A DNA stretch of 64,000 nucleotides from Chenopodium formosanum (lineage: Eukaryota > Streptophyta > Magnoliopsida > Caryophyllales > Amaranthaceae), in NCBI GenBank assembly GCA_024500155.1, contig CM044862.1:28671501-28735500 (forward strand). Reading direction: 5' to 3'. The translations under genes were made by a program, and so were the position numbers. Shown piece after piece: positions 1 through 13,845 of the stretch (its first letter is position 1; every line of letters begins with the position of its first letter). The notes beneath the pieces were generated by a model. That model was not told the origin of the DNA. It worked only from the letters and a program-made list of their open reading frames with translations, and made no database searches.

Positions 1-149
1 GAACTTCCCTCGATAAAAATTTGGAAAAAGTTTTTGAACTTTCCCAAAATAAAATAATGAAAAAGGAAAGAAGTTTTGAACTTCCTCCTTGGACAAGACG
101 AAATGAACCATATGGATTAAATTGTTTGTCCTGCATGATGCATGTTCTT

Positions 150-445
150 AGGCTAGGAGGTTAAGGACAATTACATCATGTGACACGATAGATGAATGAA
201 CTTAAGTCATGGAGCTAAGCATCATATATGGTGTAAAGAAGCGATCTTGAAAGTCACTTAGGTCTGGAAGCTAAGCACGTATAAAGATGAAGTGATTATT
301 GCATAATGAATGTTGCTTAGGTCAAGGAGCTAAGCACGATATGCTTTGTATGATTAAAAATCATTGATATATAAGTGTTTCTTAGCACATTATGCGGTGC
401 ATGAAACAATGAATATTGCTCAGGTCAGGAAGCTAAGCAAGTATA
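150..445 (-). repeat. Tandem hairpin repeats in the 3' region of element D
   Basis: About five degenerate units spaced about 60 bp apart, each containing a short inverted repeat of the form GCTTAG, 9-base loop, CTAAGC (for example at the 'gtcaaggag' loop near 320). In the RNA sense (minus) some units change one arm but keep pairing by G-U wobble. The same array is present at 51395-51690 (B) and 16930-17235 (A). Function unknown. Confidence 0.7.
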
Positions 446-764
446 CAATGTTTCTTCTAATGAATGTTGTCTTTAAATATGATGAAACATGCACAGTGTT
501 GAAACAAGATTTCATGATAAAGGGCTCTTAGAGGGAAGGATGATTGATATGGATATGGTTGTGTGACTGAAGTTTGTGAATGTGATACTAAGGCTGGCTG
601 CAAGGGTTATGTTGATGGAAAGAGATGTGAGAAGAGTTAAAGATGATGACTCTTCAGGGTAAGCTAATGTGATTTAGGTTCAAGCCCCCAAGTCTAGCTC
701 TAAATGGGAGGGATATAGAGATAAGAATTGGATATTCTTTTACTCGATCATGCGTAGATATGAA

Positions 765-845
765 TATGAATGTGGCCGCACCTCAATGTGAGGTTGCCTA
801 CGTATCCGTTAGGAATCAGGCCGAACGTAGCTCTAACCGAACTTT
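765..845 (-). other. Conserved structured block downstream of coding region (element D copy)
   Basis: A block containing GCCTACGTATCC, then AGGAATCAGGCC, then AACGTAGCTCT. CTACGT and ACGTAG can pair, giving a hairpin. Copies occur in B (51995-52062), A (inverted, 16548-16618) and, in the pol-bearing element C, just after the integrase stop (47816-47880). Similar sequence is common near the 3' end of plant Tat/Ogre elements as I know them. Role unproven. Confidence 0.65.
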
Positions 846-1603
846 GCACAAGTGTATGTACACCTCAAAGAGGTCTTTCAAGGGTTGTAATGTGGTTAAG
901 TTGATGGTTTAAGGGAGAAAGGGGTAAAAGGCTCAAGACCCGAGAGAAGCTCCCAAGATGTGTAATTGTGAATTTGAAAATTTTGAATTTTTTTTTTTTT
1001 GAATCAATGTGGGCAATCTCAGATCATGCGGTCCATCACTCACTTAGTATTCATGTTTCTGAGGCACGGTACCAAGCACTCGATGAGAGATGCAATTTGA
1101 GACATGTTCATATCAAAGACATTGGAACACTTGCCTTTAGACATTGTTTTATTGTTGCTTTGCTGCTTTTCTTTTCTCTCTCTTTTTTTTTTTTACTTGC
1201 TTTTTGAATGTTATATAATTACACATCTTCCAATCCCAGAGTTAAGTGAATGAGGGTTGAAAAAATGAAGGCCAAACGTGAGACGAGGCTCAAAATGGTT
1301 GATGAAGAAATGGAATGACAGGGTTGCAAAGGTGCCTCAAGTCATTGGTGTACCTTGGGTTTAGTTCGGTAATTGATTTTTTATTTTTTATTATTATTTT
1401 TTTTAGAATTAATGAATGAATGAAAAATTCTATGATCGAGAAGGAAAATTGGTCATTTTATTAATGAAAAAGGTTAACGAAAGAAACATATAAAAAAATT
1501 CAAAGTGGAAAACCTATGCTAGACATGAATGGGGGAATGGAGATGAATGGTAAAGAAATTAATCATGAAATCTTGCACGAAGGATCTTTATGCCTTGTAT
1601 TCA

Positions 1604-2716
1604 TTACTTCTTGCCGCCTGGAGGGACAGGAAGTTTGTTTGCATCCATCAAGTCTTGAATGACATCCTTCAAATTCCAACATTGCTCCGTAGTGTGGCCC
1701 CTTCCTTGATGGTACTTGCAATGGGCATTAGGATTCCATTTGGCGCTCCTTTCTTTAGGATTTGGCTTTGGAAATGGTCCAATAGGTGTGATCAAGCCTT
1801 GACCGTAAAGGCGATCAAAGGTCGCATCATAAGTCATTCCTAAAAGAGTGTAAGTTCTTTTCTTCTTAGGCAATGGAGCATCAAGAGCTAACACTTCATT
1901 GATATCAACTTGGCTTATATTGTTGGTAGTATTTTTGTGCTTAGAAGACGAAGAAGAAGGATGGTCGTTCTTCTTGTTTTTCCAAGTGTTATTATTGTTA
2001 CTACCATCCGTCTTTATTAGCTCATCCTCGATATTGATGCCGATGTCGTATACAGGTTCGAAAGTGTTCAGTGGAAGAAATTAAAGATGTTCCCTATATT
2101 TATGAGTCAGATTTTGAATAAAGAGGCGAACCATCTCTCTTTCTTTGGGAGGATCTACCAAGAGTGAAGTTGTTTCCCTCCACCTGTTCAGGTAAGTGGT
2201 GAAGCCTTCATTCTCTTTCTGTTTGAGAATGGAGAGTTCACGTTCAGAAGTTTTGGTTTGAATGTTACACTTGTAATGATTCATGAAACTGTCGGTGACA
2301 TCTTGCCAAGTCGCAGTATGCTTCGCATCTAAGGAATAAAACCATTGTTGGCAAGCATGTTCTAAGGAGAGAGGGAACACCGTAGGGAAGAGTGTTACGT
2401 CCAATCCCTTAAGAGCCATGGTTGCAGAGAACACCTTCAAATGGAATATTGGATTGTCAGTAGGCTTGAACTTTGGAATATCAGCAGTGGAGAACTTTTC
2501 AGGAAGTTTGTCCTTCACATCCAAAGGAGTGGGAGGCCATTCAACATAAGTGAAATCCTCAGAGATCTTACTTATTTATTCCTTTAGTTTGTCAAGGGTG
2601 GAAACAGTGACCTTGTTTTGTTCCATGGTAGTGACCCTAGTGGTAAGGGTTTGCATCATGGAAGACAATGCCTCGATGGATTTGTTGATGTTCTCAATAT
2701 CTTCTTTAGTGGCCAT
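1604..2716 (-). pseudogene. gag: gag of element D, two in-frame stops
   Basis: A single frame of 371 codons encodes the capsid/nucleocapsid precursor of a Ty3/gypsy element. I chose the start ATG at 2714-2716 because it opens MATKEDIENINKS in the same frame as everything downstream. The central part (residues about 65-215) has the retrotransposon-gag pattern, with CQQWFYSL, then a cysteine-containing HYKCNIQ, then FTTYLNRWRE. The C-terminal part has GMTYDATFD and a zinc-knuckle variant with C-X2-H-X4-H-X4-C spacing (CKYHQGRGHTTEQC). The frame is broken by TAA at about 2576 and TAA at 2081-2083, and it ends right after the knuckle without running into protease. It resembles the gag of element C (62159-63419) over its whole length. 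Confidence 0.85.
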
Positions 2717-3174
2717 TGTAAGGTGATGAGTAATGGAGATGGCAAAGTTCTCTTTGAACGCCTATTAGATCTGATCGATTGTTTCGATAATGACTCGAAC
2801 CGTATTAATCTATCCCTGTTCCTTGACCAAGTACTGTGAAATAAAATAATTCACTTAATTGTTTGACTCATTGTTCAAGATAGGAAAGGAAGGAAAAAAA
2901 AATAGACATTTGAAAACAGGTGAGAAAACTTCACTCATTTTTATTATGACGAAAAAGGGTGCATGAACCTAATATAGGATTATAAACGACATGGTGCACG
3001 ACTCGAGTCGGGACATAAAGAAAGTGTGTGGACTATACTTGACTCGTGAGTGACTAAGTGATGTTATAAGACTCGTGGTATGATCGTATGGCTAGACATG
3101 TGAACAATAACCAAAATGACTGACGCGAGGACCAAATTAACACGGAAAACTTGACTGACGCGTTTTTTTTTTTT

Positions 3175-3580
3175 TTTTGGAAATTCCACCGTGTCACGGT
3201 GGAAATTTGCCGTGATACGGTAGAGTTTCCCGTGGCGCGACAGCCCTTTTTTTTTTTCCAGGTCCACCGCGCCACGGTGAACTGTGCCGTGACACGGTGG
3301 ATAGTCCCGTGTCGCGGCAACCATTCCCGTGCCACGGTGGATGCTGACGTGGCCAATTTTTTGTTTATTTTTTCAGGTCCACCGCGCCACGGTGGACCGT
3401 GCAAGGACACGGTGGACAGTCCCGTGTCGCGGCAACCATTCCCGTGCCACGGTGGATGCTGACGTGGCACGGATTTTTTTTTTTTGCTGCAGTTCCACTG
3501 CGCCACGGTGGACAGTCCCGTGTCGCGGCAACCATTCTCGTGCCACGGTGGATGCTGACGTGGCACGGATTTTTTTTTTT
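3175..3580 (-). repeat. CACGG-palindrome tandem array in the leader of element D
   Basis: About three units of roughly 110-150 bp built from CCACCGTGNCACGGTGG-like palindromes, each ending in GCTGACGTGGC followed by a T-run. Related palindromes occur in the LTR promoter array (5415-5860). The long open frames here are a product of the repeat and not protein genes. The matching part of element B (about 53570-53600) lacks the array. Confidence 0.8.
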
Positions 3581-4292
3581 ATTTATATCTAATTACTAAG
3601 TGAGTACGGTCCATTGGCAATCGTTAGTCATAAAATAATCCACCATAGACAAAGAAAGATCGTTAAGGTTAGGATCAAAACGACCAAACATAAGACACGT
3701 AGGCACAATGATGCAAAGAATAGTTCGCAACCTAAGGTCAAGTTCTATGTTCGACTATGGTCAAGTTTATTTGGTGTCAATAGGGTACCATGGTTAAGAG
3801 TTTTGACGCGTTAGCAAGGCAGCCTCCCTTGAGGGTGTATTCCAACGGGCGGCTCCGCGAGTTCGTGATGAAATCGAACTCGACTCCATGGTTTGGGTGG
3901 ATTTAATAACTCGGATGAACCCTTATTGCCATGAGCGTTTTTGGGTCAATAGAGCTTAAATCCCCCGAGGCTAAGACGCATATAGAACACATACGTTTTT
4001 TCAGAAAAATCGAAGGAAGTTGACTGTGCGAAGAGAAAATAAGCCACCGGACTGATTTTAGGACTGTCGTGGCACGGCAATCAGAAGATCTGACTGGTGC
4101 CCTGTTTTCCTTCATGCGCAACCAAGTTATCCAATTTTCCCTACGGGACAGACCTGAATGCGACGTTAAAACGTCTATGCAGATACAAAAATGCTAAATT
4201 AATCACAGGAATATTTTTTCAAGATTCTTTCAAGTCTCATCCACTCATATTAATTAAATGTCAATCACTCAAATCGATAAATAATCAAGAAT

Positions 4293-4312
4293 CCTCCCTA
4301 GTGGAGTCGCCA
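4293..4312 (-). other. Primer binding site of element D (Arg tRNA type)
   Basis: On the minus strand, three bases after the LTR end, the sequence TGGCGACTCCACTAGGG begins. TGGCGACTC is the type of site complementary to the 3' end of plant Arg tRNA that is known from Tat/Ogre elements. B has a near-identical site at 54390-54407. Confidence 0.7.
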
Positions 4313-5349
4313 AATTGTAGGCGTCGCTCGAAGTGCGCCTACGTTAAAAGCATGTGGTGAATATGCTTGGCACTCATAGGAAGTGGGAATTGACATTATG
4401 ATTAGGGATAACGATTAGGGACAAAGCAAAGTAGGGAGCCGCCAACAAGTTTTTAAGGAACTTGTAAACCGTTCACGGATCATTTAAGCCAACCACGATA
4501 AGGGACAACGATAGGCAACAACGATTGACCCGTGAAGGTTACACCCCATTCATAATCCATGAGATTACTAACTCCATATGGTTCGGAACCACGAAAGGAG
4601 GATCGGGGATGATGGTACGAAGTGACTCATGGAGTCACATTCGCCCGTATTGGCCTCTACTCGATTCTTATATTGAAAAGCATTCCTATGATCTCAAAGG
4701 CATACAAACAAAATATTCAATTCGCTCCAAACTATTATTTAACTAAATTGGTTAAATATTAATGCAACACATAATTCTAAAATATTCGTGATCACTTCAA
4801 TTAACAACAAGATTAAAAGGAACCTAAACCAGTTGTCTAAATTATCTTATTAGGCGTGATTTTCAATTACATATTACCTTTAATATGCAATATGGTGATC
4901 ATAATAACAATAGAATAAACATTAATATTGGAAGCAATTCAACAATAATAGCATTAGTCAAATTAAATATAAAATAACCCTAATCATGATACTAGCAATA
5001 TTAAAATAAAATAAGAATAATTAAATTAATCAATTACTCACATTCTACGCGTTCCTTTAAATTGATACATCATGAATAAACTGTTAGTAACTTCAATGAA
5101 AATATAAAGTAAATGAAAATTAAATTAAATAAAAAGTAGAGTTGATTTGGTCCAAACCCTCAGTTATTTGTACCTTTCACGCCTTGGTTTAAGGACGGAA
5201 CCTCGGGTTAAGTATAGACTCCTTGGAGTGCTTAGGGGAATTGTTATGGAAGAATAAGGAGGCTAGAAATTAGGTTAAAGAGAGAGAAGAGAATGATCTT
5301 TGGTGTAAGGTGAGATAGAATGATTATTGGTGCCCCCGTACATCAGAAA

Positions 5350-5366
5350 TGAGGGGGCATTTATAG
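5350..5366 (-). promoter_or_regulatory. TATA box in the U3 of the element D LTR
   Basis: Minus-strand TTTCTATAAATGCCCCC. The equivalent sites are at 15238-15248 and 19302-19310 (A), about 49062-49072 and 55450-55460 (B), and about 40430-40440 (C). Transcription should start about 30 bases downstream, at lower coordinates. Confidence 0.7.
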
Positions 5367-5414
5367 AAAAAATGTGCTGAGAGAGCACACGGAACCCTAA
5401 AATGATAAAAACCC

Positions 5415-5860
5415 TAAAAAAGTATCCCGCGACACAGCAAAGTGTACCGTGACACGGGAAATCCCACCGTCAGACGGGAAACTTTCCCGTGACACGGTAC
5501 AAATTTGCGTGACACGGGAAATATTTAGGTTACGGGAAGTGAAAACGCGTTTAGGGATTACGCGGAGAAAGCACGGATCAATCTCGTGGCACGGGATGTG
5601 CACCATGACACGGGAAGAAATTCCGTGACACGGCATTGTCAACCGTGGTAAAGGGCAGTATGTCGTATCATGGTGTAAAAAGTACGCGGAAATTACACGG
5701 AATATTCCCGTGTCACGGAATGGGAACCGTGACATGGTGCAAAATCTCATGACACGGGGAAAAATTGTGCAGAATTACAAAGATGGGCACCGTGTCATGG
5801 GAATAAGCCCCGTGACACGTCAGCTTTTGCCGCGTCGCGGCATTTTTGCTGCTGCGCGGT
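5415..5860 (-). repeat. CCGTGNCACGG palindrome array upstream of the element D TATA box
   Basis: A dozen or more near-palindromes of the type CCGTGTCACGG or CCGTGACACGG, plus the variant CCGTCTGACGG. They are unevenly spaced and begin about 50 bases upstream of the TATA box. The same array in the same place occurs in both LTRs of element A. Each palindrome holds CGTG/CACG cores, of the kind bound by several plant transcription factor families. Binding here is inference only. Confidence 0.75.
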
Positions 5861-6339
5861 AATTTCAGTTTTTTACCCTTTTTAAAATAATCATAACTTT
5901 TTATCCGTAACTCAAAAAAAGGCATATAATATATCATTGGAAAGCTTATCAAGTATACTTTCCAATCTAATTAAAATCATGTTAAAATTATATGTAGATT
6001 TTAAGATATGGCCGTTTTAGTGGAAGGATGTTGGTTTTACGCCGAGTTTAGTGTTTTGCTCATATCTTTTTCGTTATAGCTCGGAATTGGGCTTATGATA
6101 TATGGTTGGAAAGCTTATTTAAAGTCCTATCCAACAAAATAATAATTGGATCAAAATTTTATAGCCATAAAATCAGTTTCTCTCAGTTTTGCGATGCGGA
6201 CACGAAAAGTGGAAAATAGGTTATGGTTTAGGGAAATGAGCTAGAAATTGGATTGGTTCATGAAATATATTGGATAGAACATGAATTTAAGCACTCCAAA
6301 TATTAAATACTCAACTCGACCAATAATGGCGGTGAAAGG

Positions 6340-8586
<2,247 letters not shown>

Positions 8587-8654
8587 AAAGGTGTTCATCA
8601 ACGGGTTTGGTTTTGGGGAGACATTTTTAGGTGTCTACACACTTTCTATATTCT

Positions 8655-8940
8655 ATATCAGTTTGTTCTAAATTTTTATTCACATGTTTATGATCTTAAA
8701 TTAGATGTCTAAATTTTACTCATATGTTTAAAATTTCATAAAGCAAATTTTATAAATTTTTAATCACTTGTTCTAATTCTTAAATCAGATGTTCTAAACA
8801 TATTACTCACACAAATGTTCTAAATTATTACTCATATGTTCAAAATTTTAATTTGAGTCACATGTTCTAAATTTTAACTCACATGTTCTAAATTTTACTC
8901 ACATGTTCTAAATTTAAAATTAGTTCTCATGTAAGTATGA
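8655..8940. repeat. Degenerate tandem repeat of CACATGTTCTAAATTTTA
   Basis: At least eight imperfect copies of an 18-22 bp unit lie in what would be intron 1 of the broken epoxide hydrolase copy. No gene is seen in this stretch. Confidence 0.7.
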
Positions 8941-8977
8941 ATTCTCACATATGGACCTATTCTCACTGGATCCCTCC

Positions 8978-8979
<2 letters not shown>

Positions 8980-9063
<84 letters not shown>
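8980..9063. repeat. (AT)n microsatellite
   Basis: About 41 uninterrupted AT units, ending 40 bp before exon 2 of the epoxide hydrolase relic. Confidence 0.95.
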
Positions 9064-9064
<1 letters not shown>

Positions 9065-9102
9065 CTCCGTTCTAAAAAATTGAATACATTTTAAAATTAA
9101 AG

Positions 9103-11208
9103 GTACTTGGAGGAATTGAAAGTGAGATTGCTGAAGCTGGTGGTGCTGAAAAACTGCTTAGGAGATGTTTTTTCGAATCGCAATCCAGGCCCCTTGTTTT
9201 TGCCCAAAGGGCAGGCTTTCAAAGATGTGCCTCCTTTTCTTTCTTTTTTGTCTAAAGAAGAAGCTACCTATGACGTTAACAAATTTACACAAACTGGCTT
9301 CACCGGAGGATTGAATTATTATCGTGCTTATAATTTGTATGTTTCGCTTTCTATCCTCTTAATTCAATTACCTTTGTTAGCTAAGTTTAGAAAACTTTGA
9401 TTACTAACATTAACACATCTTAGTTTGCTCAAAACTAGTATATTAGACTTTGATTTGAAAATATTGAACTAACTTCATATGAATTTTTTAAATCTAGATT
9501 AAAAAGTTACATAGGTAAAAGCTAATGAGCATCTATAAGTGTTAGATAAGATAACAAAAAGTGAAAGTATAATTAACATTAATTACCAATCGATGCATGA
9601 GTTTTTTATGCAACTTGAACTTAATTTTATTTTGAGTAATTATTAATCAGCTATCTAATTAATGTCTTGGGGTGCTCATTAGCAAGATTTAAACAAATAT
9701 ATATAATTAAATTAGTTTTTGATTTCATAGTAATTTTTTGGATCTTTTACCAAAATATCTAATTTGACAAAAGTATTTACCAAAATGGCTAATGATAAAT
9801 TTTAATTCCAAAACTAGCTAGATTATTAAGTTGGAAGGAAATTGTCTATTTCTTATTTTCCTTTGAACGAACAGATTTGGTTCACTTTATTAAATTTTTT
9901 TTAATTATTATTTTTGGGTTTATTTTAATTTTCTTAGGATTTTTTTTTAAAGTTGGAAAATTTAAGCCATTTACAAATAAACTCTTAGGGGAAGCTTTGA
10001 TGTTTATTGTTTCTGGAGCAAATAAAATGTTTTTATGGTCAATAGTTGTATAGTTCTTGTTATTCGTAATCAAGACTTTTTGTTCCTACTTGCTTTCTAA
10101 GTTTTAGGGTTTTATTTTATGCTAATGCTTCTTTTGTCACAGTAAAAAGTAAATTAGAAATTTTGGGCCATTAGGCCTTAATATATTTCTATCTTTATGT
10201 GATAAAGAAAGGGTTTTTTTATTTTTTTAGAGAGTTGGGAGTTTGAAATAATCTTTTGTGTGATTTTTTATTTTTTGTAACTTTTTATAAAATTTAGAAT
10301 TGTGCACAAATATAATGTTGAATGTTATTTTTCAAATTAATGGGATTTTAATGTCATAGTTTAAAATACCCCACTTATTTTTATCAAAAAAAATCCCATT
10401 AATGTGAAAAATAACATTCAACATTATAATTAGCTGTTTAAAATACCCCAAAAATAACATTCAACATTAAAATTATCAAAAAAATGTGATTTTCCTCGGG
10501 GGATTTTAATGTCATAGTTCAAAATACCCAAAAAAAAACTAAATAAAATAATAATAAAAAAAACCTTTTTTTATTTTTTAAATAAAAAAAACCCATAAAG
10601 TGAACCAAATCGGTTCAAAGGAAGATAAGAAATAAATTATTTCCTTTCAAGTCAATAATTTAGCTAGTTTTGGAATTAAAATTTATAATTAGTTGTTTTG
10701 GTAAATACTTTTGTAATATTCATTTTGGTAAAAGATCCAATTTTGCTTTTGCCATAGATTATTTCGCTAACTAAAAAATTTATCAATTGCCTTTAGTACT
10801 ATTACTTTGTAAACAGATTTCTTTAATTTGTCTGTACATACTTTTTTACTTTATTCACATTTTATATACATATATCCCTCTTTTTTACAATCTTTCTTTA
10901 TTTTATAACAACTAGTTTATCTTTTTCTCGTCCATCATACCATCTTTCATTTTTGTTATAGAAATCGGGAACTCACATCAGCATGGATAGGAGCAAAGGT
11001 GAAAGTACCAATGAAATTTATCATAGGAGACTTGGACCTAACATACTATATGCCTAGTGTTAAGGAGTACGTTAATCAAGGTGGGATGAAAGAGGATGTA
11101 CCACTCTTAGAAGATGTGGTCATACTTGAACAAGTAGGTCATTTCATACAGCAAGAGAATCCTAATGTTATCTCCAATCACATTAATAATTTTATCAAAA
11201 GATTCTAA
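9103..11208 (+). pseudogene. Soluble epoxide hydrolase paralogue, exons 2 and 3 only
   Basis: Exon 2 (9103-9336) and exon 3 (10962-11208) match the intact gene at 23565-26358 exon for exon. Both keep AG acceptors, and exon 2 keeps a GT donor. Exon 2 encodes the cap region with TGFTGGLNYYRA, which includes the tyrosine pair that holds the epoxide. Exon 3 encodes GDLDLTYY, with the acid of the charge relay, and EQVGHFIQQ, with the catalytic histidine. Exon 2 is 234 bases against 233 in the intact copy. One base is inserted near 9165-9170, which shifts the frame after LLRR. Exon 1, with the nucleophilic aspartate, is absent between the element D LTR and exon 2. If the gene was split by element D, exon 1 should lie left of the window. 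No functional enzyme can come from this copy. Confidence 0.88.
9740..10738. mobile_element. Non-autonomous inverted-repeat (MULE-like) element in the relic's intron
   Basis: The ends are long inverted repeats of about 200 bp, starting GGATCTTTTACCAAAAT on both sides (left 9740, right end 10738). The left arm carries CCAAAAtnGCTAat-type motifs at 9750, 9780 and 9808, about 30 bp apart. The centre (about 10315-10480) is a second, tight inverted repeat around GTTGAATGTTATTTTTC. There is no coding capacity. The flanks are T/A-rich and give no clear target duplication, so the family assignment rests on end structure only. Confidence 0.65.
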
Positions 11209-11394
11209 GGCCCATGTAACCTGCCATAACAATAAGGCCTTTTACCAATATTATCATCCCTAGACAATGCAATGAGTTAAATTTAAGGTTGTGTAAATTC
11301 GGGTTACACTTATTTTGATCCTAAAATATGTAAATCATTTTGGATGTCTCAAGAATAAATAATAAGATAAAGCTTATGTAATATATTGAGGTAA

Positions 11395-11714
11395 ATATAC
11401 AGGATTTGGGCTTATAATATATCATTGGAAAGCTCTTTTCAAGCCCCATCCATCTAGACAATTATTGGATCCATATTATGGACCAAAATAAACTGGTTTG
11501 GAAGTTTTTTATAAAGAGAACATGAAATGAATGATTTTAAGGACACAAAATGAATTATTTTAGTTTAAAACATTTAGGGAAAAGGCTAAAAATGGTTAAG
11601 GCTAAAGGGAAATTCACGAGACTCTATAACTTTTCACCTAACTCGATAATGAAAGACATGTAAGGTACTCATCACTAAGTTTGATTTTTGGGGAGAAACA
11701 ATCATAAGTCTACA
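11395..11714 (-). mobile_element. Truncated LTR fragment of the A/B/D family
   Basis: Sequence from 'ggatttgggcttataat' through 'gaatgattttaaggacac' to AAGTCTACA matches the U3 start of the element B LTR (compare 56110-56465), in minus orientation. Only about 320 bp remain and the rest of the element is missing. Confidence 0.7.
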
Positions 11715-11831
11715 ATTATCAATTGCTTTTAGTAGAGAACCTCGCTCCTTGGTTCTTGTTTGTGGACCGAGCTATCTCTTTCTCTTTGTTTGAGTTAACC
11801 ATGCCTTTTTTTTCTTTCAATATGTGATCTC

Positions 11832-12070
11832 AAAATTTTGAAGGAATCATATTATTTTTATAAACTTTAGCATATGGTCTATTCAAATTAACATTATGTT
11901 AGTTTAATTAGAGATGATTAATAATGGTTCGATCAATATAAACAAAGTGTAAAATTTTTGAAGGAATCATATTATCTTTATAAACTTTAGCATATGGTCG
12001 ATTCAAATTAACATTATGCTAGTTTAATTAGAGATGATTGACAATGGTTCGATCAATATAAACAAAGTCT
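11832..12070. repeat. Two-copy tandem duplication, about 119 bp unit
   Basis: Units 11832-11950 and 11951-12070 differ at only about eight positions. The sequence is AT-rich and non-coding. Nothing else is recognisable between 11715 and 12690. Confidence 0.85.
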
Positions 12071-12689
12071 AAGTTTTGACAATTTAAAAAACTAACTATG
12101 GTATTAAAACCCAATCTTGGCCTAGAAAAAATCTAAAAAGTCAACTTTGGCCCAAAAAATTCTTGGATGCACCCTTGTGCATCTAAAATGGCTTCACGTA
12201 CTAGTCGTAATTAACCCCCCATGCATCTAAAATGGTACACTAGTCGTTAAAAACCCCATGCATCTAAAATGCACATACATCATACTATTTACTACTTCTC
12301 CTTCCTTACCTTATTTCTTTCCTTATTTATTAATTCTTACTTATATGTTTCTCTCTTTCCTAATTCTTTCTTTAATTCTTAATAATTTTATTTTTATTTT
12401 TTTGTCTCCTTAGTTTTTGAAATAATTTTTTTTATCATTTTCTCTCTCCTCTATTTTTTGTATTTATTCGTAATAGATTTAATTGGTATTCATGAAAAAA
12501 TTGTTGAGGTCAGTTTATATTGAATTTTTTATGGTACATGCATATGTACTATCAAAGCATGGTACAAGCAAAAACCAGGGAAATAACACATATATAGCTG
12601 TTTTGTAAAAGACATATAATTGTTTTGTAAAGAACAACTAGCTTTTGTGTGTGTGTGTGTGTATCTAAAGAGCATACATATGTAATATT

Positions 12690-13545
12690 TATAATGAACA
12701 TGATAATGTTATGTAATGAACATTATTTACATACACTGACCATAATTTAAAGACAAAATTTAAAGAAAATTTCACAATAAGCAATGAACATTGTCGCAAA
12801 AAAAAAAAGTACATTACACTAAAAATCAAAGAACATGACCTAGACATATGATCTTTTCACTCTATTTATATGTTCATTACATTTTATTAGTACTTTTTTT
12901 CACTATAGTTACATTCATTAATTATTACAATCAAACTAGTGTATAATTTATGCAAGAAAAAATAAACTAGTACTTAAAAAAATGAACATTTAGTACAATA
13001 AAAATGAACATTGTGTTTATAAACTGATATGAATATATTTTAACGATTTATTTTATCTTTATTTTTCATTAACAATTATATTTAATGAATTTGAACCTAT
13101 ATATGTGAATATATGAAAACAATAATCATTTTTAATATACTAAATGTTCACAATTTTTTACGATATGTTCATTTTTTTAATGTGTTCATTTTACTTATGA
13201 AATGTTCATTTTATTAGGTATGGTCCAACTATTCTATGATTGTATGATGAATGTTCATTTTTAATATTATGTCCTTTTTTTGTGACATGTTCACTTATTA
13301 ATACTAAATGTTCATTTTTTACGTGTTCATTTTTTTATTATAAAATGTTCATTTTTAATTTGTTTATAGTTTTGTTTTTACTAAATGTTCATTTTAAGGT
13401 TGGGTCCTGCAATTTTACGATTATATGATAATCATGTTCATTTTTACATATTCAACTTTTAGTATATAATGTTTATTTTTTCTGTGTTCATTTACTTATT
13501 ACTAAAAATTCATTTTTTACTTGTTTATTTTCATAATATTAAATA
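12690..13545. repeat. AT-rich zone with dispersed GTTCATTTTT / AATGAACAT motifs
   Basis: Roughly twenty copies of ATGTTCATTTTT (right half) and its complement AATGAACAT (left half) at irregular spacing give a loose inverted arrangement. It continues after the Helitron at 13846-13890. The short ORFs here are low-complexity. It may be a worn inverted-repeat transposon. Confidence 0.55.
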
Positions 13546-13845
13546 CTAGATTAGCACTCGTGCGATGCACGAAGTAGAATAAAAAATTCAATACAATATA
13601 AAATAATTAATTCACAAAATGCGAGTTTTTGGAAAGAGAAATATCACTAATACGCTTTTGGTTAATTAATGTTTACACTTTAATTTATTTATTAAAAATT
13701 ATTTTTCTAATATTGAATTTGGAAGGAAAAAAATATGATCAAAAGGATATCATAAGCAATTTTGGAGGGAAAAATTTTCATAAAAAATTGTCATATGTAC
13801 AGTGGTGATGTAAGCGATTTTTATTTTAGTTATAGTTATAAAAGA
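13546..13845 (-). mobile_element. Small non-autonomous Helitron (300 bp)
   Basis: On the minus strand it begins TCTTTTATAACTATAAC and ends with a 6 bp stem hairpin TCGTGC-ATC-GCACGA, then TGCTAATCTAG. The insertion lies between A (13545) and T (13846), as Helitrons require. It sits inside the GTTCATTTTT zone, which resumes on both sides. It has no RepHel gene. Confidence 0.75.

Noticed and set aside
3054..3599. Several open frames on both strands in the CACGG array
   Set aside because: Peptides are repetitive translations of the palindromic repeat and frames are open on both strands.
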